A stretch of 59,882 bases of DNA from positions 1 to 59,882 of the forward strand of contig JAETTM010000020.1 of the NCBI GenBank assembly GCA_021769135.1, read 5' to 3'. This document shows positions 17,191-25,329 of this stretch, in pieces (within the stretch, counting starts at the first letter, position 1; the number at the start of each line of letters is the position of its first letter). The stretch comes from Lachnospiraceae bacterium (lineage in GTDB: Bacteria; Bacillota; Clostridia; Lachnospirales; Lachnospiraceae). The translations under genes and the position numbers were made by a program. A model generated the notes under the pieces. The model saw only the letters and a program-made list of their open reading frames with translations, had not been told where the DNA came from and did not search any database.

Positions 17191-18253
17191 AATCCACTAT
17201 CCTCTTCTTTATAAAAATCTCTGCCGCTCCGGCAGCCGCAAATACCGCATCCCCCAGTTTCCTGTCTGCCCTTCCAAATATCCATTCCCTGATTACTCCA
17301 ATCATGAGGCATAGTGCCATAATCAGGAATACCGCCAAAGCCATCGCCAGGAATCCCAAAATCCCATCCGGACTTTTCCATCCCGCCTTCATCATCCGCT
17401 CCATAATTACCGAAACCAGAGAATAATTCAGGGCGAAGACGGCAAATATATGACCCGCCGCTTTATTGACTATTTTCGATTTCAGCTTCATCTCTTTAAA
17501 CAGATAGAATAAGATAATTGCCATAATAATATTGGTCATGCTATTATCTTTGCACAAATGATGGCTCACACCGCCCAGCTGGAAAGGAATTTCATGGGAA
17601 ATGCCATTTACCACCCACAAGCCGCAAAATACCAGCCCAGCCCATTTCGGCATGGAAATGTCCTGAAATAACCTTATATATCTTCCTATTATATAAATCA
17701 TAACCATCTGCACAAGGCCTTTTCCACTGTCAGGAACCAGTTCAAAATAAAAGCAAGTAGGCAGCACGCTAAACAGGAACAATAAAAGGAGCAAAAACCT
17801 TGAAAGTTCCTCCCGTTCCATCATATCTATAAATTTCTGTATGTAGCCACTTAACAGCAAAAGGCACACATAGCTGGAATAAAACCAGTATTTTCTCGTA
17901 ATGAACGGCAGCAATGACTTGATGACCTGTTCCAGGAGCGCGGCGCCCTCCATGGTTTCCGGCATCGCATACCGCAATACAACAGTTTCCAGCAGCGAAT
18001 AAGTAATCATCATGCATTCCATACGCACGAACTTTTTTATGCCAAACCGTGCCCCATAATAGCCGGAAATCAGAATAAAGCAGGTCACCCCAATGTTGCA
18101 GATTCCATTGATAGCGCCGCTAAAAAACTTTCCAGCCATTCCAGTACAAAAATAATCCAGATAAATACCCGAATGGACAAACACTATCATATACATGGAC
18201 AGGATTCGTAATAATTCATGATTAGAATTTCTTATCGGCTTCTCACTTTTCAT
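17189..18253 (-). CDS. Membrane acyltransferase (Acyltransferase_3 family)
   Basis: This protein (354 residues from ATG 18253) has about ten membrane segments. It begins RNSNHELLRILSMYMIVFVHSG, the R/H-containing first helix of Acyltransferase_3 (OafA/YrhL-like) enzymes, which transfer acetyl or other acyl groups to extracytoplasmic sugars or lipids. GGGAGG lies seven bases before ATG 18253, so I prefer it to the in-frame ATG at 18271. The start overlaps the end of the 73-residue gene upstream, implying translational coupling. The acceptor substrate is unknown; the neighbouring LRR and MoxR genes give no direct clue. Confidence 0.78.
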   Translation of the reverse strand: MKSEKPIRNSNHELLRILSMYMIVFVHSGIYLDYFCTGMAGKFFSGAINGICNIGVTCFILISGYYGARFGIKKFVRMECMMITYSLLETVVLRYAMPETMEGAALLEQVIKSLLPFITRKYWFYSSYVCLLLLSGYIQKFIDMMEREELSRFLLLLLFLFSVLPTCFYFELVPDSGKGLVQMVMIYIIGRYIRLFQDISMPKWAGLVFCGLWVVNGISHEIPFQLGGVSHHLCKDNSMTNIIMAIILFYLFKEMKLKSKIVNKAAGHIFAVFALNYSLVSVIMERMMKAGWKSPDGILGFLAMALAVFLIMALCLMIGVIREWIFGRADRKLGDAVFAAAGAAEIFIKKRIVD

Positions 18254-18464
18254 TATCCGGCCTCCCGGCATTCAAATCGGTATAGCTGTCTAACAGCCCC
18301 ACCGTTTCATTGGCAGGCCGCCCGTACATATGGCAGCACTTATGCGACACCTGGGCTTGCTTATCGCTTTTTTCGTCCATTTCCACGCTCATCCTCATTA
18401 CGCCCATCTGTGTCTCACTGTCCAAATGCTTTAAAATATCATCAATCAACATTTCCTCTGTCAT
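18243..18464 (-). CDS. Small 73-residue protein of unknown function
   Basis: A short gene with a strong ribosome site (AGGAGG a few bases before ATG 18464) that overlaps the acyltransferase start by 11 bases. The product is hydrophilic and has no signal peptide or membrane segment. Notable features are a helical start (MTEEMLIDDILKHLDSE), a central HKCCHMYG motif with paired cysteines flanked by histidines, and ANETVGLLDSYTD near the end. The CC/HH cluster could bind metal or form a disulfide. I do not recognise the family. Placement suggests it works with the acyltransferase, or is a small peptide substrate or partner. Confidence 0.7.
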   Translation of the reverse strand: MTEEMLIDDILKHLDSETQMGVMRMSVEMDEKSDKQAQVSHKCCHMYGRPANETVGLLDSYTDLNAGRPDNEK

Positions 18465-18534
18465 GGAATCCTCCTATTCCGGCTCCATATGCCATTTTCC
18501 CTTCCAGCTGCTTCTTTCCAATATTTCAAGGCTC

Positions 18535-19566
18535 CTATGCTCCATCCAATGACAGCCCGTCAAAAAAATCCATGCCGCCCATATTCTTTTGCCGGTAATC
18601 GATAAAATATGCCTTCATTTCTGCATATCCTTCCCCCATATCCTTCAGGATGCCGTCAAAATTATCCTCCCGCAATGCCCCAATCTCTGTGAAGAGCCTG
18701 AAATAATTCTCTTCATGGCCATGTTCTTCCAACAGCACTTCCCAGGTTTCTTCCGATTCGCAGCCTTTCGTATGTGCCAGCAGATACCCTTTCCATAAGG
18801 CGGCGGCCTCTTCCGCCAAGCCCAGAGGGTTCAGCAAACGAAGCATGGCCAGACGCACTTTGCCCTTCCGCTTATTTTTGATAAACTCTTCCAGGCTGCA
18901 TCCGTAATCCTCTTCTCCGCAGAGTATCATCTTCGTATATCCATCGCCGTCCTCCGCTTCCATCACCGCTCCCATTCTGGCATCCCACTTTTTTATCCAG
19001 GCTTCCGTGCCCGCTTCCTGCACATCCAGCAAATATTCCGCATCCAGCATCACTGCCGCTGCCGCCAGCAATGCTGCTGTCTGTTCCTGGGCAGCCGATA
19101 CAGGCAATTTTGCCGCCTGTTCCCAAACCTCCGCTTTCTCCATGGCCGACTCCGCAGGGATTTCTGTATTTGTGCCGTCCAGCCTTCCATCCGGCGCATC
19201 TGTCATTTTATACGCATAAATCCTGCGCATTTCCGGGCATTCCATGAAAATGCGGTTGCCCAGTTTCAGCTTTTTCTTTGGCAGCCACACGCTTTCCAGA
19301 TTCGTACAATAAGCAAATGCCCAGTCGCCGACTTCTTCCACTCCTTCCGGAAGAACCGCTTTCCGCAGATTTTTCCTGCTTAGAAACGTCTTCTTTTCCA
19401 CTGCCCTTACCGTTATTCCCTCTATCCGGGCCGGAACATGTATTTGTGAATGTGTTCCGCTATAATCCGTTATCGTTGCCCACCGCTCATTCTCTTCCCT
19501 TCCGCCCTCCATCCGGTAAGCAAAATCACCTTCTTTCGTTTTCCATGTTCCCTTTTGCATGCTCAT
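18535..19566 (-). CDS. Leucine-rich repeat (BspA-type) cytoplasmic protein
   Basis: The 343-residue protein starts with a short block of LRR_5/BspA-like repeats (about residues 30-120): IHVPARIEGITVRAVEKKTF, LRKAVLPEGVEEVGDWAF and LESVWLPKKKLKLGNRIF. A long helical C-terminal region with no recognisable domain follows. There is no signal peptide, unlike most BspA-type surface proteins, so it is probably cytosolic. It lies 44 bases downstream of the MoxR gene and probably shares its operon, where it may act as an adaptor or substrate-recognition partner. That role is inference only. Confidence 0.7.
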   Translation of the reverse strand: MSMQKGTWKTKEGDFAYRMEGGREENERWATITDYSGTHSQIHVPARIEGITVRAVEKKTFLSRKNLRKAVLPEGVEEVGDWAFAYCTNLESVWLPKKKLKLGNRIFMECPEMRRIYAYKMTDAPDGRLDGTNTEIPAESAMEKAEVWEQAAKLPVSAAQEQTAALLAAAAVMLDAEYLLDVQEAGTEAWIKKWDARMGAVMEAEDGDGYTKMILCGEEDYGCSLEEFIKNKRKGKVRLAMLRLLNPLGLAEEAAALWKGYLLAHTKGCESEETWEVLLEEHGHEENYFRLFTEIGALREDNFDGILKDMGEGYAEMKAYFIDYRQKNMGGMDFFDGLSLDGA

Positions 19567-19610
19567 CCCTTCATTTTCCTATCGCTTTTCATATTCATCC
19601 TTTAGCTTCC

Positions 19611-21227
19611 TTATAATTCCAGCTTCTCAATCTCACGCCGCAAATCTTCCTGCCGCCCGGACAGGCGCAGCTGCCCGTTATATTTCTGGTAATCTTCACA
19701 CCCGAACATTCCGATAAAACGGGCGCTGTCCGTATTTACCGTCAGTTCCGTCACCAGAATCAGCATTTCGTTCTCTTCCCCAAAGGCTTCCCTGGTAAAC
19801 GCAAACAGGGAATGCAGTTTCTCCTTCGTTCCGGATACTTGCGCCTTCATCTCCCCTACCTGGGCATCGAACATCCTTTTAATCTGCAAAAAGGCATCCC
19901 CGCCTTCGCCCGCATCCCCGGCCCGCAGTTCCTTCCCCGCCTGTTCCAAAAAGCGGATTACCCTTTTATGTTTTCTCCTGTCCGCATCGGAAAGGGCATT
20001 GGCTATCTGCAGGGAATCCATCCCCTTTCTCTTTGCCTCTACCTGTTTCGCCAGCATATCTTCCATCATAGCAGCTGCTGTATTTCTTGCCATATTTCCT
20101 GCCGCCGCATTGGCTGCTCTATTTCCTGATACCGCTGCCGCATTGGCTGCTCCATTTCCTGATGCCGCTGCGTTGGCTGGCCCATTTCCCGCCACAGTTT
20201 TTACAGCCTTCAACAATGGCACCAGCTCGTTCAGATAATCCGCATTTTCCATCCTCTCCCGTATTTCTCCGATTACTTTATCCATCAGCATGCTGAGCAA
20301 AGAGAGCCGCTCGTCAAAAGCCGCCGCTTTCGCCCTGGCCACCGTCTCCTCCGGCGCTTTTCCTTCCAGAATTTCTTTCACATGATAATTTTTCTTATAC
20401 TTATTGTATAGATCATAATAAGCGGTAAATTCCTTGACAATCCTGTCATTTCTCAGATACTGGCCAATCAGCGTTTCATCCGCCGTCAGCCCCTCTTCTT
20501 CATACAAGTAAAGAATCTGGGATAAATCCTCCCATCCTCTTGCCGTCACATAAGAACGCCCCTTCACCGTAGTCTCTATCCGGTAAAAATGCTCCTTTTT
20601 CAGCTCCAGATAGCTGGTAATCACATTGTGTATCCCCTGCTCCTGGGCATATTCCTTCCATACGCTGTATTCCGCCTCCACATCCAGGACTTTCAGCCTG
20701 TCCATGGTCACCACGTCGAATTCGCGCACCGATTTATTGTATTCCGGCGGATTGCCCGCCGTCACAATCACCCACCCTTCCGGCACTTTATGCTTACCGA
20801 ACACTTTGTATTGCAAAAACTGCAGCATGGAAGGAGCCAATGTTTCAGAGACGCAATTGATTTCGTCCAAAAACAAAATCCCCTCCTTGATACCGCTTTC
20901 TTGCATCACCTCATATATGGAAGCGATAATCTCGCTCATAGTGTACTCCGAAACCCGGTAGCTTTTCCCCCCATATTCCCTTTCCTCAATAAAAGGCAGG
21001 CCCAGGGCCGATTGCCGCGTATGGTGGGTCATGGAATAGGACACAAGGGCAATTCCCAGTTCCTGGGCAATCTGTTCCATTACCGCCGTCTTCCCCACCC
21101 CCGGCGCTCCCAGCAGGAAAATCGGCCGCTGCCGAACCACCGGAATCCGATATTCTCCGAACTCATCCTTTTTCAAATACAAGTTTACCGTGCTCTTAAT
21201 ATATTCCTTTGCCTGTTTAATTGTCAT
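19611..21227 (-). CDS. MoxR-type AAA+ ATPase
   Basis: The 538-residue protein has an N-terminal AAA+ module of the MoxR type: Walker A GAPGVGKT (residues 40-47), Walker B ILFLDEIN (Asp121-Glu122), and an arginine-finger-containing FDVVTMDRLKVLDVE. The C-terminal half is helical and includes an Ala/Asn/Gly-rich stretch (about residues 345-385) encoded by a DNA tandem repeat. MoxR ATPases partner with VWA proteins as chaperones for complex assembly or metal insertion, and the next gene upstream encodes such a protein (4-base overlap). It is longer than typical MoxR (about 330 residues). Confidence 0.87.
   Translation of the reverse strand: MTIKQAKEYIKSTVNLYLKKDEFGEYRIPVVRQRPIFLLGAPGVGKTAVMEQIAQELGIALVSYSMTHHTRQSALGLPFIEEREYGGKSYRVSEYTMSEIIASIYEVMQESGIKEGILFLDEINCVSETLAPSMLQFLQYKVFGKHKVPEGWVIVTAGNPPEYNKSVREFDVVTMDRLKVLDVEAEYSVWKEYAQEQGIHNVITSYLELKKEHFYRIETTVKGRSYVTARGWEDLSQILYLYEEEGLTADETLIGQYLRNDRIVKEFTAYYDLYNKYKKNYHVKEILEGKAPEETVARAKAAAFDERLSLLSMLMDKVIGEIRERMENADYLNELVPLLKAVKTVAGNGPANAAASGNGAANAAAVSGNRAANAAAGNMARNTAAAMMEDMLAKQVEAKRKGMDSLQIANALSDADRRKHKRVIRFLEQAGKELRAGDAGEGGDAFLQIKRMFDAQVGEMKAQVSGTKEKLHSLFAFTREAFGEENEMLILVTELTVNTDSARFIGMFGCEDYQKYNGQLRLSGRQEDLRREIEKLEL
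20101..20193. repeat. 33-bp tandem repeat inside the MoxR gene
   Basis: Two well-conserved copies of a 33-bp unit (20101-20133 and 20134-20166; each has GCATTGGCTGCTC and ATTTCCTGAT) and a shorter third copy encode the N-A-A-A/G-N repeats of the ATPase linker. The unit is a multiple of three, so copy-number change would keep the frame and only alter linker length. Confidence 0.75.
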
Positions 21228-22522
21228 AAACTCTCTCCATCCAACACTACCGGAATCGCCCAGGGGGGTACATCCGGCCGTTCATTATTTTCATCCAAAA
21301 AAGCAAAAATAGTATCATAGCCTGGCATCCGCGACGGGTACACCCCATATCCGTCGGTAAAATAAATCAGCCCCTTTAAATTTTCGAATTCCCCTTTTGC
21401 CAAAAGTTCATCCACATATTCAAATACCGGCCGGAAATCCGTGGAGCCAAACCCTTTCAGCTTTCCGTTTTTCATAAAATCTTGGAAATCCTCTTCTGAC
21501 ACTATCTTCGTATCGCTTCTGACATCACTGTCACATTGTATGATATGCACATTAATTTTCTGGAAAAAATGTTCTGTTCCTTTCAGGATAGAATAAGTCT
21601 TCCTGATAAATTCCCGAACAATCTCTCCTCTGCATGACGCTGACGTATCTATGGCAATAACAAATTCTTTTACCTTCTTCGCATCCTTATATTCCAACGG
21701 CTCGACTAAAGGCATATCCCCATAGGCGGACAGTCCGTAGGTATAATAAATGTAGTCGAACTCATCGTCATTTACCTGCATATCCTCCCCCATAACTGTA
21801 AAACGCCGCAGCAGTTCCCCATAATCATACCTATCTCTGGTCGCTTCTGCAAGGTTTTTTTCCAAGCTTTCCGAAGAATTCTTGTCCTTGGAAAAAGATT
21901 TCACATCCGCCTTTACTCTTTCGCTTATTTTTTTCCATTGCTCCAGCGTTATCTCATACTTTTCCTTCTCCCGCCAGTAAATGTGGGCATCCCTGCAAAA
22001 CAGCCTTTTCCACTGTTCCGTCTCATTCCTGGTCAGCGGGTTGTTCTTAATAAAACGGTAAATCCTTTCCGCGGTGAGCATTCCCGCGTCTTCTTTCAGA
22101 TAGTGCAGCTTGTTTCCCGCCTCCCTGTCCGTCTCTAATTCCCCCATGGGAAGCTTCATTTCCAGTATCACATTCTCCACCGCCGCATCCGCCGACAAAT
22201 CCCACAATTTTTCTTCCTTTTCCCCATATGCAAAACTGTGGTAGAAAACATAGTGGAAAAGGACATGGAGATACAGCCGGATAGGGTAACCCTGCTCTTC
22301 TTTATATTTTTTCAGCAGCCAAACCGGGTCATAATACAGCTTTTCCCCGTCCGCTGCCGCCCCGCCCAGGCCATTTCGGCTTTCCGCTTTCAGCCGTGAA
22401 AGGGCCACATCCAGAAAACGCATATTGACCACTATATTATCCCGCGCCAGGCGCATTACTTTTTCTGCCAATTCCTCTGCTCTTTTCTGCCTTTCCATCG
22501 TCTTTAGAGATTCGGAATCCAT
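21224..22522 (-). CDS. VWA-domain protein with metallopeptidase-like N-terminus
   Basis: The 432-residue protein resembles DUF2201-type proteins. An N-terminal metallopeptidase-like helical domain has LHVLFHYVFYH at residues 85-95, where His86 and His90 keep the H-x3-H spacing but Val replaces the catalytic Glu of HExxH. A C-terminal VWA-like domain shows a complete MIDAS: DTSAS (292-296), Thr361 in GFGSTDF and Asp390 in YFTDGYG. Such proteins are the co-chaperone partners of MoxR ATPases. Its stop overlaps the MoxR start by 4 bases. The missing Glu suggests that it binds rather than cleaves. Confidence 0.85.
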   Translation of the reverse strand: MDSESLKTMERQKRAEELAEKVMRLARDNIVVNMRFLDVALSRLKAESRNGLGGAAADGEKLYYDPVWLLKKYKEEQGYPIRLYLHVLFHYVFYHSFAYGEKEEKLWDLSADAAVENVILEMKLPMGELETDREAGNKLHYLKEDAGMLTAERIYRFIKNNPLTRNETEQWKRLFCRDAHIYWREKEKYEITLEQWKKISERVKADVKSFSKDKNSSESLEKNLAEATRDRYDYGELLRRFTVMGEDMQVNDDEFDYIYYTYGLSAYGDMPLVEPLEYKDAKKVKEFVIAIDTSASCRGEIVREFIRKTYSILKGTEHFFQKINVHIIQCDSDVRSDTKIVSEEDFQDFMKNGKLKGFGSTDFRPVFEYVDELLAKGEFENLKGLIYFTDGYGVYPSRMPGYDTIFAFLDENNERPDVPPWAIPVVLDGESL

Positions 22523-22562
22523 ATTCTTTTATTTCCCTTTCTTCGTATCCGTTTTTATAAAT

Positions 22563-24179
22563 TCAATTATCTTTTATGCAGCGCCCCATACCATAGGATT
22601 CGCACAACAGCCCGTAGCGCGCCGCAATATCCTTCGCATAGCTCAATCCATCGGGAGTTGCCCTCTCCACCCGGTAGCTCCGTACCCCGTTTTCTTTATT
22701 TTCCATCTGTGCCACCAGATTATCTATCTTTCCCCTGTTCCCCGGATAGCCGTTATATTCCTCCAGTTTTTGGGTCAGTTCGTGGATGTGGGTCACATAT
22801 ATCCCTCCGCAGCCGATGGCTCCTATGCTGGTCAGCACCTGGGAAGCGATATATCCGGCTTCCATCCCGCTGGTGCTGGAAAAGGATTCATCCATCAACA
22901 AAATATCCGTTTCTTCCAACATCCCCAATATCTTCCCAAGCCTGGCGCACTCGCTTTCCAGCCTTCCTTTTCCGTAATTATCCTCGTCCGAAGCGGGAAA
23001 ATGGGTAAAAAGGCCGGTGGCCGGGCTAATCCGGGCCTGCTGCGCCGGCACGAACAATCCCAGCTGGAACAATGCCTGGGCCATCCCTATGGAATAGGCA
23101 AAAATAGATTTTCCCCCATGGTTAGGCCCCGTTACCAGATAAAACCGGCCATCCTCATCATAGGTAAAAGAATTGGATACTACAGTCTTCTCCACTTCCT
23201 TTGCCGCCAAAACCGGATTGTAAACGCCGGCCAAATCGCATCTTTTTTCTCCCATAGATGCAATTTCCGGTTTACACATGGCAAACCCCTTTTCCTTCAT
23301 ATCCAAAATAAATTTCACCCCTGCTGTCAGGAAGCGGATATCGTCCATCATCTGTACGAACCATGAAGTATTCACCGAAAAATATTTCTGCACGGCAGGC
23401 TCAAAGCTTTTGACCGTCCGGGCAAAGATTGTGTTCAAAGCCGAACGGGCCGTCGTCTCTATAGCCTTCGCATCCCCGATATGAAGCCCCCTGTTAATGG
23501 GAAACAGAGGGGTCATCAAAGCCATGCTGTCCTTCCCCATCTTTTTTAACAGCTTATCCATCACCGTACCAGGATGGAATCTTTCCATATTGACGGAAAC
23601 AATTCCCGCTTCCTGTACATGTAAAGTCTCATCCAGGTTAATTCCCAGCGTAAGGCTCTTCACCAGGCCGAAATTCGTCTCTTCTTTGCTCAATTCCTCT
23701 TTCAGGCTTTGGTATTCCCCGCTCTCCGATACTTCCTTTACTTTTTCCTGCAGTGCGCGAAACCCCTCCGAGCCCGCCCTTGAAGAAAGGATTCCCTGGG
23801 CAAACATCTCCACAATTTCAATATACATTTCCAGAAAACGGATGGAGCCCAGAGCGGATTCTATGGAAAAATCGCTGCTCATGGCCCGTCGCAAATCGGA
23901 AATATTCTGTATGGCAGGAATTGCCCTGCAAAAAACCTCATACCATTCCTTATGCTCCACTAAATCCTCCACCACATCCAATCGATACCGCAGCACTTCT
24001 TCATCCGTGGTAAAAAAGTCCTGAAGCTTCAGGCTGGCCATCCCCCGATAGCTGTCCGAAATCAGCACCACCAGAGAATCCAGCTGCAGCTCTTTAATGA
24101 AATCATAGTTCTTCATCCTATGGGATGAACGTTTCTCTTCCGAATATCCCGCAGGGTACAGCAGACTGATATTTTCCAT
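22563..24179 (-). CDS. MutS-core ATPase lacking mismatch-binding domain
   Basis: The 538-residue protein has the MutS core/lever region (about 30-330) and the MutS ABC-type ATPase domain: Walker A GPNHGGKS (351-358), signature GRLESECARLGKI (405-417), Walker B ILLMDESFSS (426-435) and the His switch VTHIHEL. It lacks the N-terminal MutS_I mismatch-reading domain and the Smr domain of MutS2, so it is not a standard repair protein. MutS-core proteins without MutS_I occur as poorly studied MutS-related families. It is the first gene of a packed operon with the VWA, MoxR and LRR genes (40 bases to the VWA gene). RBS GGGAGG lies near ATG 24179. Confidence 0.85.
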   Translation of the reverse strand: MENISLLYPAGYSEEKRSSHRMKNYDFIKELQLDSLVVLISDSYRGMASLKLQDFFTTDEEVLRYRLDVVEDLVEHKEWYEVFCRAIPAIQNISDLRRAMSSDFSIESALGSIRFLEMYIEIVEMFAQGILSSRAGSEGFRALQEKVKEVSESGEYQSLKEELSKEETNFGLVKSLTLGINLDETLHVQEAGIVSVNMERFHPGTVMDKLLKKMGKDSMALMTPLFPINRGLHIGDAKAIETTARSALNTIFARTVKSFEPAVQKYFSVNTSWFVQMMDDIRFLTAGVKFILDMKEKGFAMCKPEIASMGEKRCDLAGVYNPVLAAKEVEKTVVSNSFTYDEDGRFYLVTGPNHGGKSIFAYSIGMAQALFQLGLFVPAQQARISPATGLFTHFPASDEDNYGKGRLESECARLGKILGMLEETDILLMDESFSSTSGMEAGYIASQVLTSIGAIGCGGIYVTHIHELTQKLEEYNGYPGNRGKIDNLVAQMENKENGVRSYRVERATPDGLSYAKDIAARYGLLCESYGMGRCIKDN

Positions 24180-24223
24180 AAATTTTCCTCCCGGAATAGA
24201 TTATATGCATTATATTTCAGGCG

Positions 24224-24289
24224 CCTCATAAGAAAATAAAGAAAAAAGTTCCGCATAAGCGGAACTTTTTTCTTTATTTTCTTATGAGG
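24224..24289. terminator. Perfect 31-bp inverted repeat, likely bidirectional terminator
   Basis: Arms 24224-24254 and 24259-24289 are perfect complements over 31 bp with a 4-base loop (ATAA). The inner stem is GTTCCGC/GCGGAAC, and T-rich runs (ACTTTTTTCTTT) form the outer arm on either strand, so transcripts from both directions could end here. It lies between the small membrane peptide gene and the MutS-core gene, separating the two transcription units. The length and perfection of the stem are unusual. Confidence 0.75.
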
Positions 24290-24443
24290 GGGGAGATAGT
24301 GAGTTTTAAATAGTGAGTTCTTCAACTATCTGTAACATATAATAAGTCATAAATGTGTCCGTTATGTGTTTTGTTTTCAAAAAACATATAAATTTTCATA
24401 ACCGTTCATAAACTAAATCTAAAAAATATTTTATGTTTTACAT

Positions 24444-24560
24444 TTACAGATTCTCCTCGTCCTCGCTTGCTGCTACTGCAGATACTACGGATGACACTAC
24501 CGATACAATCACTGCAATAATAATGATAAGCAATCCGCCGCCTAATATCAACATTTCCAT
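24444..24560 (-). CDS. 38-residue hydrophobic membrane peptide
   Basis: A small frame starts at ATG 24560 (AGAGG nine bases before it; a second ATG at 24554) and ends with TAA at 24444. The product is one transmembrane helix (MLILGGGLLIIIIAVIVSVV, then SSVVSAVAA) with an acidic tail SEDEENL and no positive charge. A promoter with a perfect TATAAT box lies 47 bases upstream, and the perfect hairpin at 24224-24289 could end the transcript. It could be a small membrane regulator or a type I toxin-like peptide, though the acidic tail is not typical of those toxins. No family is recognised. Confidence 0.6.
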   Translation of the reverse strand: MEMLILGGGLLIIIIAVIVSVVSSVVSAVAASEDEENL

Positions 24561-24606
24561 ATACCTTTACCTCTTTTCCATGTCTGATTGCGCTTTTGTA
24601 TAGCTC

Positions 24607-24635
24607 ATTATAACATATCCGTTTATTTTTTGCAC
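24607..24635 (-). promoter_or_regulatory. Promoter of the small membrane peptide gene
   Basis: On the minus strand a perfect -10 box TATAAT (24612-24607) lies 17 bases after a weak -35 box GTGCAA (24635-24630). The start codon of the 38-residue peptide follows about 47 bases downstream. Confidence 0.6.
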
Positions 24636-24662
24636 GTAAAATACTGTTGTTTTATCTTTTAA

Positions 24663-24884
24663 TCAACCACATATAGCATTTCTTAATTCCTTTATCTTTT
24701 TTACCGCATCCACATTATTTTTTCTGCAATAATCTTCCATCCATTCCTTTTCATTCTTTTGGTACGGGTCTGTCCAAAATCTTTTTATAAATCTTTCCAA
24801 ATGCGCCTTCAATGACCATTTTAAATTTGATATCCTGTTAATTTTATCAAAAACTTTTATTACATCAACTGTTTCCCCCCTCAC
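24663..24884 (-). CDS. Small protein after the PIN gene, unknown function
   Basis: The 73-residue basic, helical protein (FDKINRISNLKWSLKAHLERF, KRFWTDPYQKNEKEWMEDYC) overlaps the end of the PIN-domain gene by 20 bases. The only usable start is GTG 24884, with no clear ribosome site, so it probably depends on translational coupling. Base composition is AT-rich like the rest of the cassette. The family is not recognised. It could be a modulator or antitoxin for the PIN protein, or a C-terminal remnant. Confidence 0.5.
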   Translation of the reverse strand: MRGETVDVIKVFDKINRISNLKWSLKAHLERFIKRFWTDPYQKNEKEWMEDYCRKNNVDAVKKIKELRNAICG

Positions 24885-25329
24885 TGGATAAATATTTTAA
24901 AAGTATAATATCCACAAATGTAAAAGGCATAATATCATTATCTATAAATTGCAGCAATGACATATAAGGTCCTCCCTGTTTTATGTCATCAGTAACTAAC
25001 GAATACGCGCCTAAAGTTTGTGCCAGTGATATCGCGTATATCTCCCCTAAATCCCCTGAACCATATAAATTTTTATTTTCCTTCACATTCTCGCAAAAAA
25101 TCCGAAATACATTTAATTCCCTTAATCTTTTATCCGTATATAGCTGTATTTTCCCGCCTAATATATCTTGGTCCAGCCTATCCAATATATCCTGCCCATG
25201 ATTTCTCAATTCTATATTTCTTATCTGTTCATATATTAAAATGCCGTCTGTAAAAAAATTATGCAGCAGATTCTCCTGATTCGCCCTATAAAGATGAATA
25301 ATCACATTTGTATCCAGTGAGGCTTTCAC
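24865..25329 (-). CDS. PIN-like domain protein
   Basis: The 154-residue protein opens MKASLDTNVIIHLYRA, with Asp6 as the first acidic residue of a PIN ribonuclease fold. A mid-protein acid lies in GDLGEIYAISLAQTL and a late pair in YSLVTDD, giving the usual constellation of PIN active-site carboxylates. PIN proteins are often RNase toxins. The start overlaps the stop of the ImmA/IrrE-like gene (ATGA), so the genes are coupled. The XRE-ImmA-PIN order suggests a stress-, phage- or addiction-linked module in which the protease controls the repressor. That role is inference. Confidence 0.7.
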   Translation of the reverse strand: MKASLDTNVIIHLYRANQENLLHNFFTDGILIYEQIRNIELRNHGQDILDRLDQDILGGKIQLYTDKRLRELNVFRIFCENVKENKNLYGSGDLGEIYAISLAQTLGAYSLVTDDIKQGGPYMSLLQFIDNDIMPFTFVDIILLKYLSSEGGNS

